Shown: positions 18,611-28,800 of the stretch, one piece after another | Layout: the number at the start of each line of letters is the position of its first letter | How positions within the stretch are numbered: the stretch's first letter is position 1 | Assembly (NCBI GenBank): GCA_017745295.1 | Contig: JAGHZR010000003.1 | Location: forward strand, 186,001-250,000 | Source of the DNA: Novosphingobium sp. | GTDB taxonomy: Bacteria; Pseudomonadota; Alphaproteobacteria; Sphingomonadales; Sphingomonadaceae | Length of the DNA stretch: 64,000 nucleotides | Direction of reading: 5' to 3' | The notes under the pieces: generated by a model | The model's input: only the letters and a program-made list of their open reading frames with translations | The model's database searches: none | What the model was told of the DNA's origin: nothing | Position numbers and translations under genes: made by a program

Positions 18611-19594
18611 CTACCTTTCGAGCGGCTGCTCTGATGAATGGCTGGTCTCGTAGACTTCCAGCGTGTCGCTGCCAAGCTGGCGCCGTTCGGCAAGGCGCCA
18701 TTGGCCGTGCGCATCGCGAAGGCTGGTAAGGCCGAAGTCGGCGAGGGCGGGGCGCCCGCCGATGAGGATCGGGGCGCGGTAGATCAGCAGGCGATCGACC
18801 AGACCGGCCCGCAGGAACGCCGAAGCCGCACCGGCTCCGCCTTCGACGAAGAGATACTGGATGCCCTCCATCCCCGCGATCGCTTGCGGTGAGGGGAGGC
18901 GGTTCCAGCCTTCCGGGACGTCCCCTCGAGTCAGGACCCAGCGCTGGGGGCTGCGATCTTCGAGTCCGGGCAGTCGCACATCGAGGCGCGGCGTGTCGGC
19001 GCGCAGGGTGCCGCCGCCGACGAGGATGGCGTCCGCTTTCGCGCGCATGGCGTGGGTATGGGCGCGGGCCTGCGGTCCGGTGATCCACTGGCTCTCGCCG
19101 CTGGCGATGGCGATGCACCCGTCGAGCGAGAGCGCGAGCTTCAGCGTCACTTCCGGTCGGCCGAGGCACCTGGAAATCAGATAGCCGGACAGGCTGCGCG
19201 CGCAGGTGGGCGAGGGCAGGTATTCCGCCGCGATTCCGGCGGCGTGGATACGGGCGAGACCGGCGCCGGAGGTGCGCGGATCGGGGTCCATGCAGCCGAT
19301 CACGATCCGCGCGACGCCGGAAGCGCAGACGAGATCGGCGCAGGCGGGGCCGCGCGGCGACTGGTGGGCGCAGGGTTCGAGCGTGACGTAGAGGGTGGCA
19401 CCGCGTGCAGCGTCACCGGCAGCGGCCAGCGCCATGGCTTCGGCATGGGGACGGCCGCCGGGCTGGGTCCAGCCTCGTGCGACAACTTTGCCATGCTTCA
19501 CGAGCACTGCGCCGACGCCGGGATTGGGGCGGCTCGCAGGCCGGGCGCGCGCGGCGAGGGCCGCCGCGGCGGCGAGCCAGCGGGCGTCGTCCAT
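18611..19594 (-). CDS. ribD: Bifunctional diaminohydroxyphosphoribosylaminopyrimidine deaminase/reductase
   Basis: A 327-residue RibD. The N-terminal deaminase has zinc motif HAEAMAL and PCAHQSPRGPAC; the C-terminal reductase has KLALSLDGCIA, WITGPQARAHTHAMRAKADAILVG and FVEGGAGAASAF. It carries out the second and third steps of riboflavin synthesis. Its ATG overlaps the stop of the upstream membrane protein (ATGA), and ribE follows directly. No FMN riboswitch is visible upstream. The rest of the pathway (ribBA, ribH) is not in the window. Confidence 0.95.
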   Translation of the reverse strand: MDDARWLAAAAALAARARPASRPNPGVGAVLVKHGKVVARGWTQPGGRPHAEAMALAAAGDAARGATLYVTLEPCAHQSPRGPACADLVCASGVARIVIGCMDPDPRTSGAGLARIHAAGIAAEYLPSPTCARSLSGYLISRCLGRPEVTLKLALSLDGCIAIASGESQWITGPQARAHTHAMRAKADAILVGGGTLRADTPRLDVRLPGLEDRSPQRWVLTRGDVPEGWNRLPSPQAIAGMEGIQYLFVEGGAGAASAFLRAGLVDRLLIYRAPILIGGRPALADFGLTSLRDAHGQWRLAERRQLGSDTLEVYETSHSSEQPLER

Positions 19595-20085
19595 CACTGC
19601 TGCGTGGGAACCTGATCGACTTGCGGCAGGGTGCGGCCTTCGGGCAGGCGCGGCTTGCCGATGCGGTCGGCCTCGGCCTTCTTGCGCGCGGCTTCCTCTG
19701 CTTCGGCGTCGCGGGCGATCTTGTCCACGTCCATCCCGGAATAGCGGCCGATGGTCTTGTAGATCTCGCGCACTTCCTTGTCGCGCTTGGCCTGCTCGGC
19801 GGCCCAGGCTTCCTTGCGCTTCTGGTTCTCGATGTTCGAGGCCAGGATCTCGGCGTCGGTGCGGTGCGCGGGCAGGACCGAGATGTAGGTGATCTTCGGC
19901 GGCGGGTGCGGCCCGCGCGCTTCCTGGGTCGACATCAGGTAGAAGACCGAGAACGTGCAGGCGCCCGACACCGCCGCGATGCGCCAGCGGTTGCCGCCCG
20001 CCTGCTTCCACACCTCGCGAAAATCCGCGATCATGCCGACGGGGTTTACGTCTTTCCAGTAACCGGAACGCTTGAACAGAGCCAT
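19594..20085 (-). CDS. Single-pass membrane protein of unknown function, upstream of ribD
   Basis: 163 residues. A short cytoplasmic N-terminus ([20 protein letters not shown]) leads to one membrane segment at about residues 35-52. The remainder is charged and likely helical ([14 protein letters not shown]), ending in a proline-rich tail, and would face the periplasm. It matches no family recognised by eye, though similar small proteins sit beside ribD in sphingomonads as far as I recall. It is translationally coupled to ribD by a 4-bp overlap, which does not by itself imply a flavin role. Confidence 0.75.
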   Translation of the reverse strand: MALFKRSGYWKDVNPVGMIADFREVWKQAGGNRWRIAAVSGACTFSVFYLMSTQEARGPHPPPKITYISVLPAHRTDAEILASNIENQKRKEAWAAEQAKRDKEVREIYKTIGRYSGMDVDKIARDAEAEEAARKKAEADRIGKPRLPEGRTLPQVDQVPTQQ

Positions 20086-20159
20086 GACGCGCTATGTAGG
20101 GACTAATTGGCTGTTTGAAAATCCGCTGGGCGTATTTTGCCGCCTCGGCGCCGTTCTCT

Positions 20160-20189
20160 CGTCATTGCTTCGCTACGCTCGCAATGACG
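20160..20189. repeat. Short REP-like palindrome (related to 48861-48937)
   Basis: CGTCATTGC ... GCAATGACG form 9-bp arms around TTCGCTACGCTC. The right 21 bases are identical to part of the larger inverted repeat at 48861-48937, so this is a second, shorter copy of a dispersed intergenic element. Confidence 0.7.
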
Positions 20190-20215
20190 AAGATGCATGA
20201 TGAGAGCCGGGGGCG

Positions 20216-20941
20216 TCATCCGAACGGCACATAGAGCGACCGGCCGTTTTCCTTCAGCCAGCGATTGGCGGAAGGCACGCTGCCTTCGAAGATTTCGCCC
20301 AGAAAATCGTGGAATGCGGGCGAGTGGTCGAAGTGAACGAGATGCGCGACTTCGTGGGCCACGACCGAACGGCGCACTGGGTCGGGCGCCATGATGAGCC
20401 GCCAGTTGATGCGAATTGAGCCGTCGGCGGCGCAGCTTCCCCAGCGCCGCGTGGCGCTCGACAGCGAGAGCGAGGGCGTCTGCTGCCCGGCGCGCTCGCA
20501 ATATTCGGCAAGATCGACGGCGAGCACGTTGCGCGCCTCGCCTTCCAGCCAGCGCTTGAGCCGCGCGGACAGCGAGCTTGCCGGCCCACCGACCAGCAGG
20601 AAACCATCGTCGGGCACGGGGCGGCGGGGCAGGGCGCTGTCGTGGCGGATCGTGAAGCGGTGGCCCCGGAAATCGAGCATGGCACCGTCCGAGAGCATGC
20701 GGGCCTCGGGCAGGGCCTCGATCTGGATGGCCAGCCAGGATCGTTTGGAACGGGCGAATTCGAGCGCGTCCTCGCTGCGCGTCCAGCGCGGGACCGAAAT
20801 GCGGACTTCGCTGCCGTCCGGAGCGAGGCGCATGGTCATGCGGCGGGCCTGCGCCAGCCTGCGGATCACCACCGGGACCTGCCGCCCGGCGAGTTCGATC
20901 ATCGGCTCTTCGGTGGGGTCTCGGCGCAGCCAGTCGAGCAC
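20216..20941 (-). CDS. YgjP-type (M48-like) zinc metal-dependent hydrolase
   Basis: A 241-residue DUF45/YgjP family protein. The zinc site is VAHEVAHLVHFDHSPAFHDF: HEVAH supplies two histidines and the later H the third. The preceding RRWGSC and SIRINWRLI segments are family signatures. Relatives have been described both as putative metallopeptidases and as nucleotide phosphohydrolases, so function stays open. The GTG start at 20941 lies 3 bp after the YcgN stop, implying co-transcription; an internal ATG at 20902 is an alternative. Confidence 0.85.
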   Translation of the reverse strand: MLDWLRRDPTEEPMIELAGRQVPVVIRRLAQARRMTMRLAPDGSEVRISVPRWTRSEDALEFARSKRSWLAIQIEALPEARMLSDGAMLDFRGHRFTIRHDSALPRRPVPDDGFLLVGGPASSLSARLKRWLEGEARNVLAVDLAEYCERAGQQTPSLSLSSATRRWGSCAADGSIRINWRLIMAPDPVRRSVVAHEVAHLVHFDHSPAFHDFLGEIFEGSVPSANRWLKENGRSLYVPFG

Positions 20942-20944
20942 GGG

Positions 20945-21478
20945 TCAGTCGGTCTCCCGCCCGATTTCACCCCGTTCAACTTCCCAGGGTGCCGGGCCTT
21001 CGGCTTCCAGATATTCGTCCTCATCCTCGCCGTAGGGCCAGACGATATGGTTTTCGAGCGGCCCGGCGACCGTCTCGCTGATCGCCTTGCCTGCCACCGA
21101 CATGCCCGCCTTGTGTACCGCCTCGCGGTCTCCGCAGACGAGGTAGTGCCATTCCGGCAGCGGATCGCCGTCGGCGCGCAGGCGATAGGCGCAGCTTGGC
21201 GGCAGCCAGGCAAGGTTGCCCGCCGATTTCGGGGTGAGTTTCAGGCAATCCGGCACGAACTTGTGACGGCGGGGGTAATCGCTGCACTGCGCGGTCTTGA
21301 GGTTGAGCAGCTTGCAGGCGACGTTGGTGTGGTAGATCTCGCCGGTATCGGCATCTTCCACTTTGTGCAGGCAGCACTGGCCGCACCCGTCGCACAGCGC
21401 TTCCCACTCCTCGCGGTTCAGCGTCTCGATCGGGCGTTCCCAGAAAGGCTTGGTCCCGGAAGGTTTGACTGCGTTCAC
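20945..21478 (-). CDS. YcgN/UPF0260 cysteine-cluster protein
   Basis: 177 residues with the YkgJ/YcgN cysteine cluster CDGCGQCC near residue 30. Further conserved cysteines occur in [30 protein letters not shown] and VCGDRE, suggesting a metal or Fe-S site. [19 protein letters not shown] is the family start. The GTG start at 21478 overlaps the SCO gene stop (GTGA), and the YgjP-like gene follows. Function is unknown; pairing with a copper chaperone gene suggests, but does not show, a metal-related role. Confidence 0.88.
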   Translation of the reverse strand: MNAVKPSGTKPFWERPIETLNREEWEALCDGCGQCCLHKVEDADTGEIYHTNVACKLLNLKTAQCSDYPRRHKFVPDCLKLTPKSAGNLAWLPPSCAYRLRADGDPLPEWHYLVCGDREAVHKAGMSVAGKAISETVAGPLENHIVWPYGEDEDEYLEAEGPAPWEVERGEIGRETD

Positions 21479-22089
21479 TTCACCCACTTCGCCAGTTCGG
21501 CCGAAACCGCTTCCGGTCCCTTGTCGACCGGCAGCATCGCGATCGGGTTGCCGTCCGGGTCCAGCAGGTAGGCAATGCGGCTGTGGTCCATCAGGTAGCC
21601 GCCCGGAGTCGATTCGCCCTTCTTGTAATACACGGCAAAGGCGCCCGCCGCCTGCTTGATCTGCGCAGGGGTGCCGGTGAGGCCGTAGAGGCGCGGACCG
21701 AATGCGGCGGTCCATTGGCCGACGACTTCGCGGGTGTCGCGCTCCGGATCGATGGTGATGAAGATCGGCTGCACTTTCGCGGCCTCGGCGGCATGGGCCT
21801 TCTCGAACAGGGTGAACCCGCGCATCATCGCCTGGACGTCCATCGGGCAGGCATCCGGGCAGAAGGTATAGCCGAAGTAGACGACCCGCCACTTGCCCTT
21901 GAACGTATCCCAGGTGACGGTCTTGCCGTCCTTGTCGCTGAGGGTGAAGGGGCCGCCGATCTGCGCGCCTTCCAGCGGCGGCGCTTCGGTGGCGCTCTGC
22001 TGGCAGGCGGCAAGGGTAACGCTCAGCGAGAGAGCGAGTGCGATCGGTGCAATGCGGCGCAGCAGGTATGTCATGGCGCCGCGCTTCAT
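21475..22089 (-). CDS. SCO1/SenC/PrrC-family copper chaperone lipoprotein
   Basis: A 204-residue thioredoxin-fold protein. A lipobox (LAAC, Cys29) suggests membrane anchoring. Copper ligands are C77 and C81 in FCPDACP and His in [13 protein letters not shown]. Family members deliver copper to the CuA site of cytochrome c oxidase or act in thiol redox. No such oxidase is in the window; the cydAB oxidase at 31.2 kb has no copper. ATG at 22074 is a plausible alternative start. It begins a three-gene leftward operon with the YcgN and YgjP-like genes. Confidence 0.94.
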   Translation of the reverse strand: MKRGAMTYLLRRIAPIALALSLSVTLAACQQSATEAPPLEGAQIGGPFTLSDKDGKTVTWDTFKGKWRVVYFGYTFCPDACPMDVQAMMRGFTLFEKAHAAEAAKVQPIFITIDPERDTREVVGQWTAAFGPRLYGLTGTPAQIKQAAGAFAVYYKKGESTPGGYLMDHSRIAYLLDPDGNPIAMLPVDKGPEAVSAELAKWVK

Positions 22090-22171
22090 GCTCTGCTAGA
22101 GCCTGCGGTGCAAGGGTGCGATGCCGGAAGGGAAGGCCGGTTTTCACGGCCGCTCTGTCTGTCTGGAGGTA

Positions 22172-22822
22172 ATGAAGGTGTCGAAGACCATGTCGCAGCG
22201 CTCGCGCGGAATCCTGAAAGCGGGTCCTGTCAGGGCCTTGCTGGCCGCTTTCGCGGCAGGCGTGCTGTTCGCTTCCCCCGCGCACGCCGATTTCTCCGAC
22301 GGCTACAAGTTCCTCGAATCGGTGAAGAAAAAGGAAGGCGAGAAAGTCGAGCAGGCGCTCAGCGAGAACAGCCAGATCGTCAACGCCAAGGACGTCTCCA
22401 CCGGCGAGACCGCGCTGCTGATCGTCACCAATCGCCGCGATGCCACCTGGCTGGGCTTCCTCATCGGCAAGGGCGCCAACGTCAATGCTGCCGACGACCG
22501 GGGCCGCACGCCGCTGGCCGTCGCCGTCAGCCTGGGCTGGCGCGAGGGCGTGACGCTGCTGCTGGAGCAGAAGGCGAATCCCGACACCTCTAACGACGCC
22601 GGTGAAACGCCGCTGATCTTCGCGGTCCACCGCAAGGATGCGGACATGGTGAAGGCGCTGCTCGAAGCCGGTGCCAACCCCAACCGCGCCGACAACTCCG
22701 GCCGGAACGCGCGCGACTACGCGGCGCTGGAGGCGCGCGGCAGCTCGCTGGCCAACCTCGTCGAGGAATATGCGAAGAAGAACGCGGGCAAGGCCAAGGC
22801 GATCTACGGCCCGACGTTCTGA
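22172..22822 (+). CDS. Exported ankyrin-repeat protein
   Basis: 216 residues with a signal peptide ending near SPAHA. Four ankyrin repeats follow at about residues 55-190 ([67 protein letters not shown]). Such small periplasmic ankyrin proteins mediate protein contacts; the partner is unknown. The ATG at 22172 is preferred because of GGAGGT just upstream; the longer frame from 22121 would hide the signal peptide. It is 5 bp before COQ9. Confidence 0.88.
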   Translation: MKVSKTMSQRSRGILKAGPVRALLAAFAAGVLFASPAHADFSDGYKFLESVKKKEGEKVEQALSENSQIVNAKDVSTGETALLIVTNRRDATWLGFLIGKGANVNAADDRGRTPLAVAVSLGWREGVTLLLEQKANPDTSNDAGETPLIFAVHRKDADMVKALLEAGANPNRADNSGRNARDYAALEARGSSLANLVEEYAKKNAGKAKAIYGPTF

Positions 22823-22827
22823 GAACC

Positions 22828-23496
22828 ATGATGGAAAAGTCAGAAGCCTTGCCGGAAACCCTTGAGACGCTGCGCCGCCAGCTCGCGCCCGCCATTGCCG
22901 ATGCCGCCGTGTTCGACGGCTGGACGATGGACGCGGTGCGCCAGGCCGCCGCGATGGCCGACATCGACACCGCGCTTGCCGAATTCGCATTCCGCGACGG
23001 GCAGATGGCGATGATCGCCGCCTGGGTCAGCCATGTCGACGAGCAGATGGAGCGCACCGCCCCGGCTGCCTCCCTGGCGGGCGTGTCTATCCGCGAGCGC
23101 ATCCGCCGCCTGGTCATGGCGCGGCTCGATGCCGTGGCGGGCCGCGAGGAAGCGCTGAACCGGGCGCTGACGATCATGGCGATGCCGCAGAACCTGCGCA
23201 CGTCGCTGCGGCTCGGCTGGCACAGTGCCGATGCCATGTGGCGCCTCGCGGGCGATACCGCGACCGACTACAACCATTACACCAAGCGCACGATCCTGGG
23301 CGGCATCTACGCCGCCACGCTGCGGGTCTTCGCTTCCGACAAGAGCGAGGACAAGGCCGAGACCCGCGCCTTCCTCGACCGTCGGATCGAAGGGATCATC
23401 CGCTTCGAGAAGACCAAGGCACAGTTCCTCCGCGCGCCGGAAGAGCGGATCAGTCTGGTTCGGTTGCTGGGGCGGCTGCGTTACCCGGCGCGTTGA
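22828..23496 (+). CDS. COQ9-family ubiquinone biosynthesis protein
   Basis: A 222-residue COQ9 homologue, a lipid-binding TetR-like fold that assists ubiquinone ring hydroxylation (with COQ7 in eukaryotes). Family traits include [17 protein letters not shown] [36 protein letters not shown] and a C-terminal amphipathic helix. Alphaproteobacteria commonly carry one. It follows the ankyrin gene by 5 bp; feoA begins 84 bp later behind a candidate Fur box, so it probably ends that transcript. Confidence 0.92.
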   Translation: MMEKSEALPETLETLRRQLAPAIADAAVFDGWTMDAVRQAAAMADIDTALAEFAFRDGQMAMIAAWVSHVDEQMERTAPAASLAGVSIRERIRRLVMARLDAVAGREEALNRALTIMAMPQNLRTSLRLGWHSADAMWRLAGDTATDYNHYTKRTILGGIYAATLRVFASDKSEDKAETRAFLDRRIEGIIRFEKTKAQFLRAPEERISLVRLLGRLRYPAR

Positions 23497-23533
23497 TCTG
23501 AGGTCGGGCCGATCGAGGTCAGGTTTGTTAGTT

Positions 23534-23552
23534 ATTGCGAACAAGTTGCAAT
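23534..23552. promoter_or_regulatory. Candidate Fur box upstream of feoAB
   Basis: ATTGCGAACAAGTTGCAAT has 5-bp perfect outer arms (ATTGC/GCAAT) and resembles alphaproteobacterial Fur sites of the TTGCnAAnnnnTTGCAA kind. It is 29 bases before the feoA start, well placed for iron repression. Confidence 0.5.
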
Positions 23553-23580
23553 CGCCTCGCCGATCTGGCAGCGGAGCCGC

Positions 23581-23816
23581 ATGACTCTCGATCTGCTCCC
23601 CATCGACCAGCGCGCTCGAATCGTCGCAGTGGACTGGAATGCCCTCGTTCCCGAAGAAGCCAAGCGCCTGCGCGCACTCGGACTGGAGGAAGGGGCGACC
23701 GTTTCCGTGGCGCATCGCGGAGTCGCGGGGGGCAGGGACCCGATCGCCATCGCCATCGGCCGCATGACCATCGCCGTGCGCCGGGCCCATGCCCATGCCA
23801 TGGAGGTCTCGCCGCT

Positions 23817-23820
<4 letters not shown>
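23581..23820 (+). CDS. feoA: Ferrous iron transport protein FeoA
   Basis: A 79-residue SH3-like FeoA domain (ALRALGLEEGATVSVAHRG, RMTIAVRRAHAHAMEV). It acts with the membrane GTPase FeoB in Fe(II) uptake, probably by binding FeoB's cytoplasmic domain. Its stop overlaps the feoB start (ATGA). A candidate Fur box lies just upstream. Confidence 0.93.
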
Positions 23821-25661
<1,841 letters not shown>

Positions 25662-25743
25662 ACAACCCACGTCGACGGACTCGCGCGGGGACGCCCCATT
25701 CGCTAACCCGTTCGCCGAATTTATACAGGAAAGCGATTCCCTC

Positions 25744-26343
25744 ATGGCAGGCAGCGTCAACAAGGTCATTCTGATCGGCAACCTCGGAGCCGATCCCGAA
25801 GTGAAGTCGTTCCAGAACGGCGGGCGCATTGCCAATCTGCGCATTGCCACCTCGGAAAACTGGAAGGATCGCGCCACCGGCGAGCGCAAGGAGCGCACCG
25901 AGTGGCACTCCGTCGTGATCCAGAGCGAAGGCCTGGTCGGCGTGGTCGAGCGGTTCCTGCGCAAGGGTTCGAAGATCTACATCGAAGGCCAGCTGCGCAC
26001 CCGCAAGTGGCAGGACCAGAACGGTAACGACCGCTATACCACCGAAGTCTCGGTGGGCGGTATCGGCGGCGTGCTGACCATGCTCGACGGCGCCCAGGGC
26101 GGCAGCGGCGGCGGTGGCGCGCGTGGCGGTTCCGGCGGTGGCTGGAACGAGGGCGGCTCTTCGGGCGGCGGCTACGGCGGCGGCCGTTCGGGCGGTTCGT
26201 CGGCGGGTTCCTCCGGTGGCGACGACTGGGGCCGCAGCGGCGGCTCGTCCTCGGGCGGTTCTTCCGGCGGCAGCGACTGGGGCCGCACGAGCAGCAGCGG
26301 CGGCGGTTTCGGCGACGATCTGGACGACGACATCCCGTTCTAA
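25744..26343 (+). CDS. ssb: Single-stranded DNA-binding protein
   Basis: 199 residues. The OB fold spans 1-112 ([37 protein letters not shown]). A Gly/Ser-rich disordered linker of about 75 residues follows, and the acidic tip DDLDDDIPF recruits replication and repair proteins such as PriA and RecQ. The linker is longer than in E. coli SSB. No LexA box was recognised upstream. A strong terminator follows. Confidence 0.97.
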   Translation: MAGSVNKVILIGNLGADPEVKSFQNGGRIANLRIATSENWKDRATGERKERTEWHSVVIQSEGLVGVVERFLRKGSKIYIEGQLRTRKWQDQNGNDRYTTEVSVGGIGGVLTMLDGAQGGSGGGGARGGSGGGWNEGGSSGGGYGGGRSGGSSAGSSGGDDWGRSGGSSSGGSSGGSDWGRTSSSGGGFGDDLDDDIPF

Positions 26344-26703
26344 GGCGCACCTTGCAGCGTATCTGTGGTTTGAGGGTCCGTTTCCGAAAGGGAGCGGGCC
26401 TTTTTTCCTTATCGGCAGGATTCCCGGAAGACAGAAGCGATCACGCCCTCGATCGGCAATCTGCCGGCACTCGCAGGAACCGGTTCCGAGACGAAGCAGG
26501 GGCAAGTCCTTTCGGTCGTCCTGAGGCCCGTCCACCTGGCAGCGAACGTCTTGCGTTTGCCGGAAGGGGCGCGCAGGCTGCCAAATCGAAGCTTGCGCAA
26601 TGGCCGTTTCGTCGGACATCAATCGTCACAAACGAGCCAATCGCGTGTGATCGAAGATGACCATCTCCCGGTCCGTTCGCGCAAATCAACGAGGAGAATT
26701 CTC
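26344..26703. other. 360-bp gene-free region between ssb and carbonic anhydrase
   Basis: It holds the ssb terminator (26375-26406) and, at the far end, the carbonic anhydrase ribosome-binding site. A 10-bp palindrome GAGAATTCTC overlaps that site. The roughly 270 bases in between show no reading frame with family resemblance and no clear repeat; they presumably carry the promoter. Confidence 0.6.
26375..26406 (+). terminator. Rho-independent terminator of ssb
   Basis: GGTCCGTTTCC, loop GAAA, GGGAGCGGGCC (with G-T wobbles), then TTTTTT. A textbook intrinsic terminator 31 bases after the ssb stop. Confidence 0.9.
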
Positions 26704-27327
26704 ATGGCGACAAGCGGTTTGCTTCCGGCGCAGCCGACACCGGACGAGGCGCTGCAGCGGCTGATCGAAGGCAACGACGCTTTCGTGGCCGACAGGCCTG
26801 CGGAATCCGACATATCGCGTGAGCGCCGTCTGGCGCTTGCGGAGGGGCAGCAGCCTTTTGCGACCCTGGTGGGGTGTTCGGATTCGCGCGTCGGCCCCGA
26901 ACAATTGTTCGGCGCCGGACTGGGTGAACTGTTCATCGTGCGGACAGCCGGCAACAACGTGGACGCGGCGGGGATGGGGTCCATCGAGTATTCCGTGGCC
27001 GTCCTGAAAGTGCCGCTGATCGTCGTCCTGGGTCATGAAAAGTGCGGGGCCGTCGCGGCGGCGGCAGACGTGGTCACGAAGGACGTCCGCTTTCCCGGCA
27101 GCATCGGCCGCATGGTGGAGCCGATCATTCCGGCCGTCCTCGCGGCGCAGCGCAATGCCGGGGAAGAAGAACTGGTAGACGCGGCCATCGAAGAGAACGT
27201 CCGGCGCATGGTCGAACGCTTGCAGACCTATTCTGAACCGATGCTGCTCGATCCGCAGGCGAGCGGCGAGCTGAAGGTTGTCGGCGCGGTCTACGAGCTG
27301 GCCACAGGCCGGGTTCGCTGGCTCTGA
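26704..27327 (+). CDS. Beta-class carbonic anhydrase
   Basis: A 207-residue zinc enzyme interconverting CO2 and bicarbonate. Zinc ligands are C58 (VGCSDSR), H111 and C114 (GHEKCGA); the Asp60-Arg62 dyad is intact. The start is the ATG at 26704 with GAGGAG 7 bases upstream; a longer frame to 26551 has no family similarity. Its 3' end overlaps the convergent histidine kinase by 37 bp. It is cytoplasmic, with no signal peptide. Confidence 0.95.
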   Translation: MATSGLLPAQPTPDEALQRLIEGNDAFVADRPAESDISRERRLALAEGQQPFATLVGCSDSRVGPEQLFGAGLGELFIVRTAGNNVDAAGMGSIEYSVAVLKVPLIVVLGHEKCGAVAAAADVVTKDVRFPGSIGRMVEPIIPAVLAAQRNAGEEELVDAAIEENVRRMVERLQTYSEPMLLDPQASGELKVVGAVYELATGRVRWL

Positions 27328-28505
27328 AGTAATTCTCCATGCAGGGATGCGCGGCCGGTTGGCCGCGCATCCCCGTCAGGTTTATGATGCGTTTTCGGCC
27401 ACCCGCGTACCGGCAGGGTGAAGCTCACCGTCGTGCCCGGCCCTTGCGAGGTCGAGACCCGGATTTCGCCGCCATGGGCTTCGACGATGTTGCGGCACAC
27501 CGCCAGACCCACCCCGACATTGCCCGACTTCGTGGTGAAAAGGGGTTCGAATATGCGGTGGGCGATATCCGGTGCGATCCCGTTGCCTTGATCGGCGATG
27601 GAGACGACCACTTGCGCATTGTCTCCCATCCCGGCGGAAAGCCTGATCGGGACAACCTGTTCGGCGTCCTGATGCGCGTCCATGGCATTGAGGAGGAGAT
27701 TGAGCACGACCTGCTGCAGCTCGATGCGGTCGGCCGTGACCTGGGGAATGTCGGCGATATCGACGTGCAGGGTCAGGCCGCGCCTCGAAAGTTCCCCCTC
27801 GATCTGCGTCAGGACAGGCGCCACCACGTCCGCAACGGTCACTGTTTCCCGTCCGTTTTTCCGCTTTTCGGCGAAGTCGCGCGCCTGCCGGATCATCTCG
27901 GCGGAGCGCGATGCCGCGATCAGCATGCGTTCGATGTCAGCCCTTAGATCGGCGCATTCATGATCGCTCTCTGACAATCGGGTCAGTGCCGCACGACCGC
28001 TGAAGAGAATGCTGGTCAGCGGCTGGCTCACCGCATCGGTCACGCTGCGCGCGAGATGGGCCAAGTTCATCTCGCGCGACGCCTGTTCGAGCCGGCGGCG
28101 GGCGAGGCTCAAGTCGAACTCTTCGCGCCGATAGCGGGATATCTCCATGACGCTCATCACGACGGGGGCAAGCGGCTCGCCGGATGCGGGAAAGGACAGC
28201 GAGAGATGGAACCATGCGACTTCATCGCCGAACGCGATCCGCACATCGTGTTCGAACCCGGGGCGGCCCGCAAGACGGGCCTGAACCGCGCCTGCCATCG
28301 CGCTGCCGTCCATCGGTATGACCAGTTCGGCATCGCAGGCTTGCGTCAGCATCGCGAGCCGTTCCATCATTTCGTGCGCCCTGCGGTTGCAGGAGATCAG
28401 GGCCGATCGGGGAAGGAGGCGCAAGGTCGTTGTAGCCCGCGCCGTCTCGGCGAAAAAGAGCGCGGGATCCAGTTCCCAGATCGCCGTGCAGATCCGGTCA
28501 AGCAT
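27291..28505 (-). CDS. PAS-type sensor histidine kinase lacking the canonical phospho-accepting His
   Basis: A 404-residue soluble protein. The N-terminal 130 residues look like a PAS-like sensor (RDEVAWFHLSLSF ... MEISRYRREEF). Next is a dimerisation helix pair, then an intact HATPase_c domain: N box NLLLNAMDAH, G1 DQGNGIAPDIAHRIFEPLFTTK-type, G2 GVGLAVCRNIVEAHGG. In relatives of the FixL/DctB group the H box reads AHEVNQPL; here it is TDAVSQPL, so the usual histidine is Asp157. ATP binding should be possible, but ordinary autophosphorylation is doubtful. No response regulator is adjacent. It is divergent from the ydeP-cydAB operon. A C-terminal extension of about 35 residues is unassigned. 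Confidence 0.82.
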   Translation of the reverse strand: MLDRICTAIWELDPALFFAETARATTTLRLLPRSALISCNRRAHEMMERLAMLTQACDAELVIPMDGSAMAGAVQARLAGRPGFEHDVRIAFGDEVAWFHLSLSFPASGEPLAPVVMSVMEISRYRREEFDLSLARRRLEQASREMNLAHLARSVTDAVSQPLTSILFSGRAALTRLSESDHECADLRADIERMLIAASRSAEMIRQARDFAEKRKNGRETVTVADVVAPVLTQIEGELSRRGLTLHVDIADIPQVTADRIELQQVVLNLLLNAMDAHQDAEQVVPIRLSAGMGDNAQVVVSIADQGNGIAPDIAHRIFEPLFTTKSGNVGVGLAVCRNIVEAHGGEIRVSTSQGPGTTVSFTLPVRGWPKTHHKPDGDARPTGRASLHGELLQSQRTRPVASS

Positions 28506-28800
28506 TCCGCTTCTCGCCCTGTCCGGGAACGGCGGATCTGTAACCGATGTGCAGTGAAATGCGGTGGAACGGCGAATGGGGCACGGCGGTTTCCGGTTTG
28601 GAGGAGGCCGACAGCTATCCGATGATAGTCGTCATCCTGTATTGGACGATTCTGCGGTTGCGAAACGAAGCCCGCGCGGCACTGACTGTCGATTGGCCTG
28701 CAATGGACAGTTCCGTCCTCTGCCTGATTCCGCATCGGTTCCGTGACAAAATGCGGCTTATCTACAAGCGATGGCACGGTCGCTGCCTCACTTGTCATGC

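Noticed and set aside
17991..19169. A possible long N-terminal extension of riboflavin synthase
   Set aside because: It lies within ribD out of frame, and riboflavin synthases start with MFTGIV, found at 18608.
20086..20215. FMN riboswitch ahead of the ribD-ribE unit
   Set aside because: The gap is too short and instead holds a REP-like palindrome.
26101..26330. Tandem repeat or CRISPR-like pattern in the ssb 3' half
   Set aside because: It is the Gly/Ser-rich linker of SSB, with degenerate codons and no regular repeat-spacer spacing.
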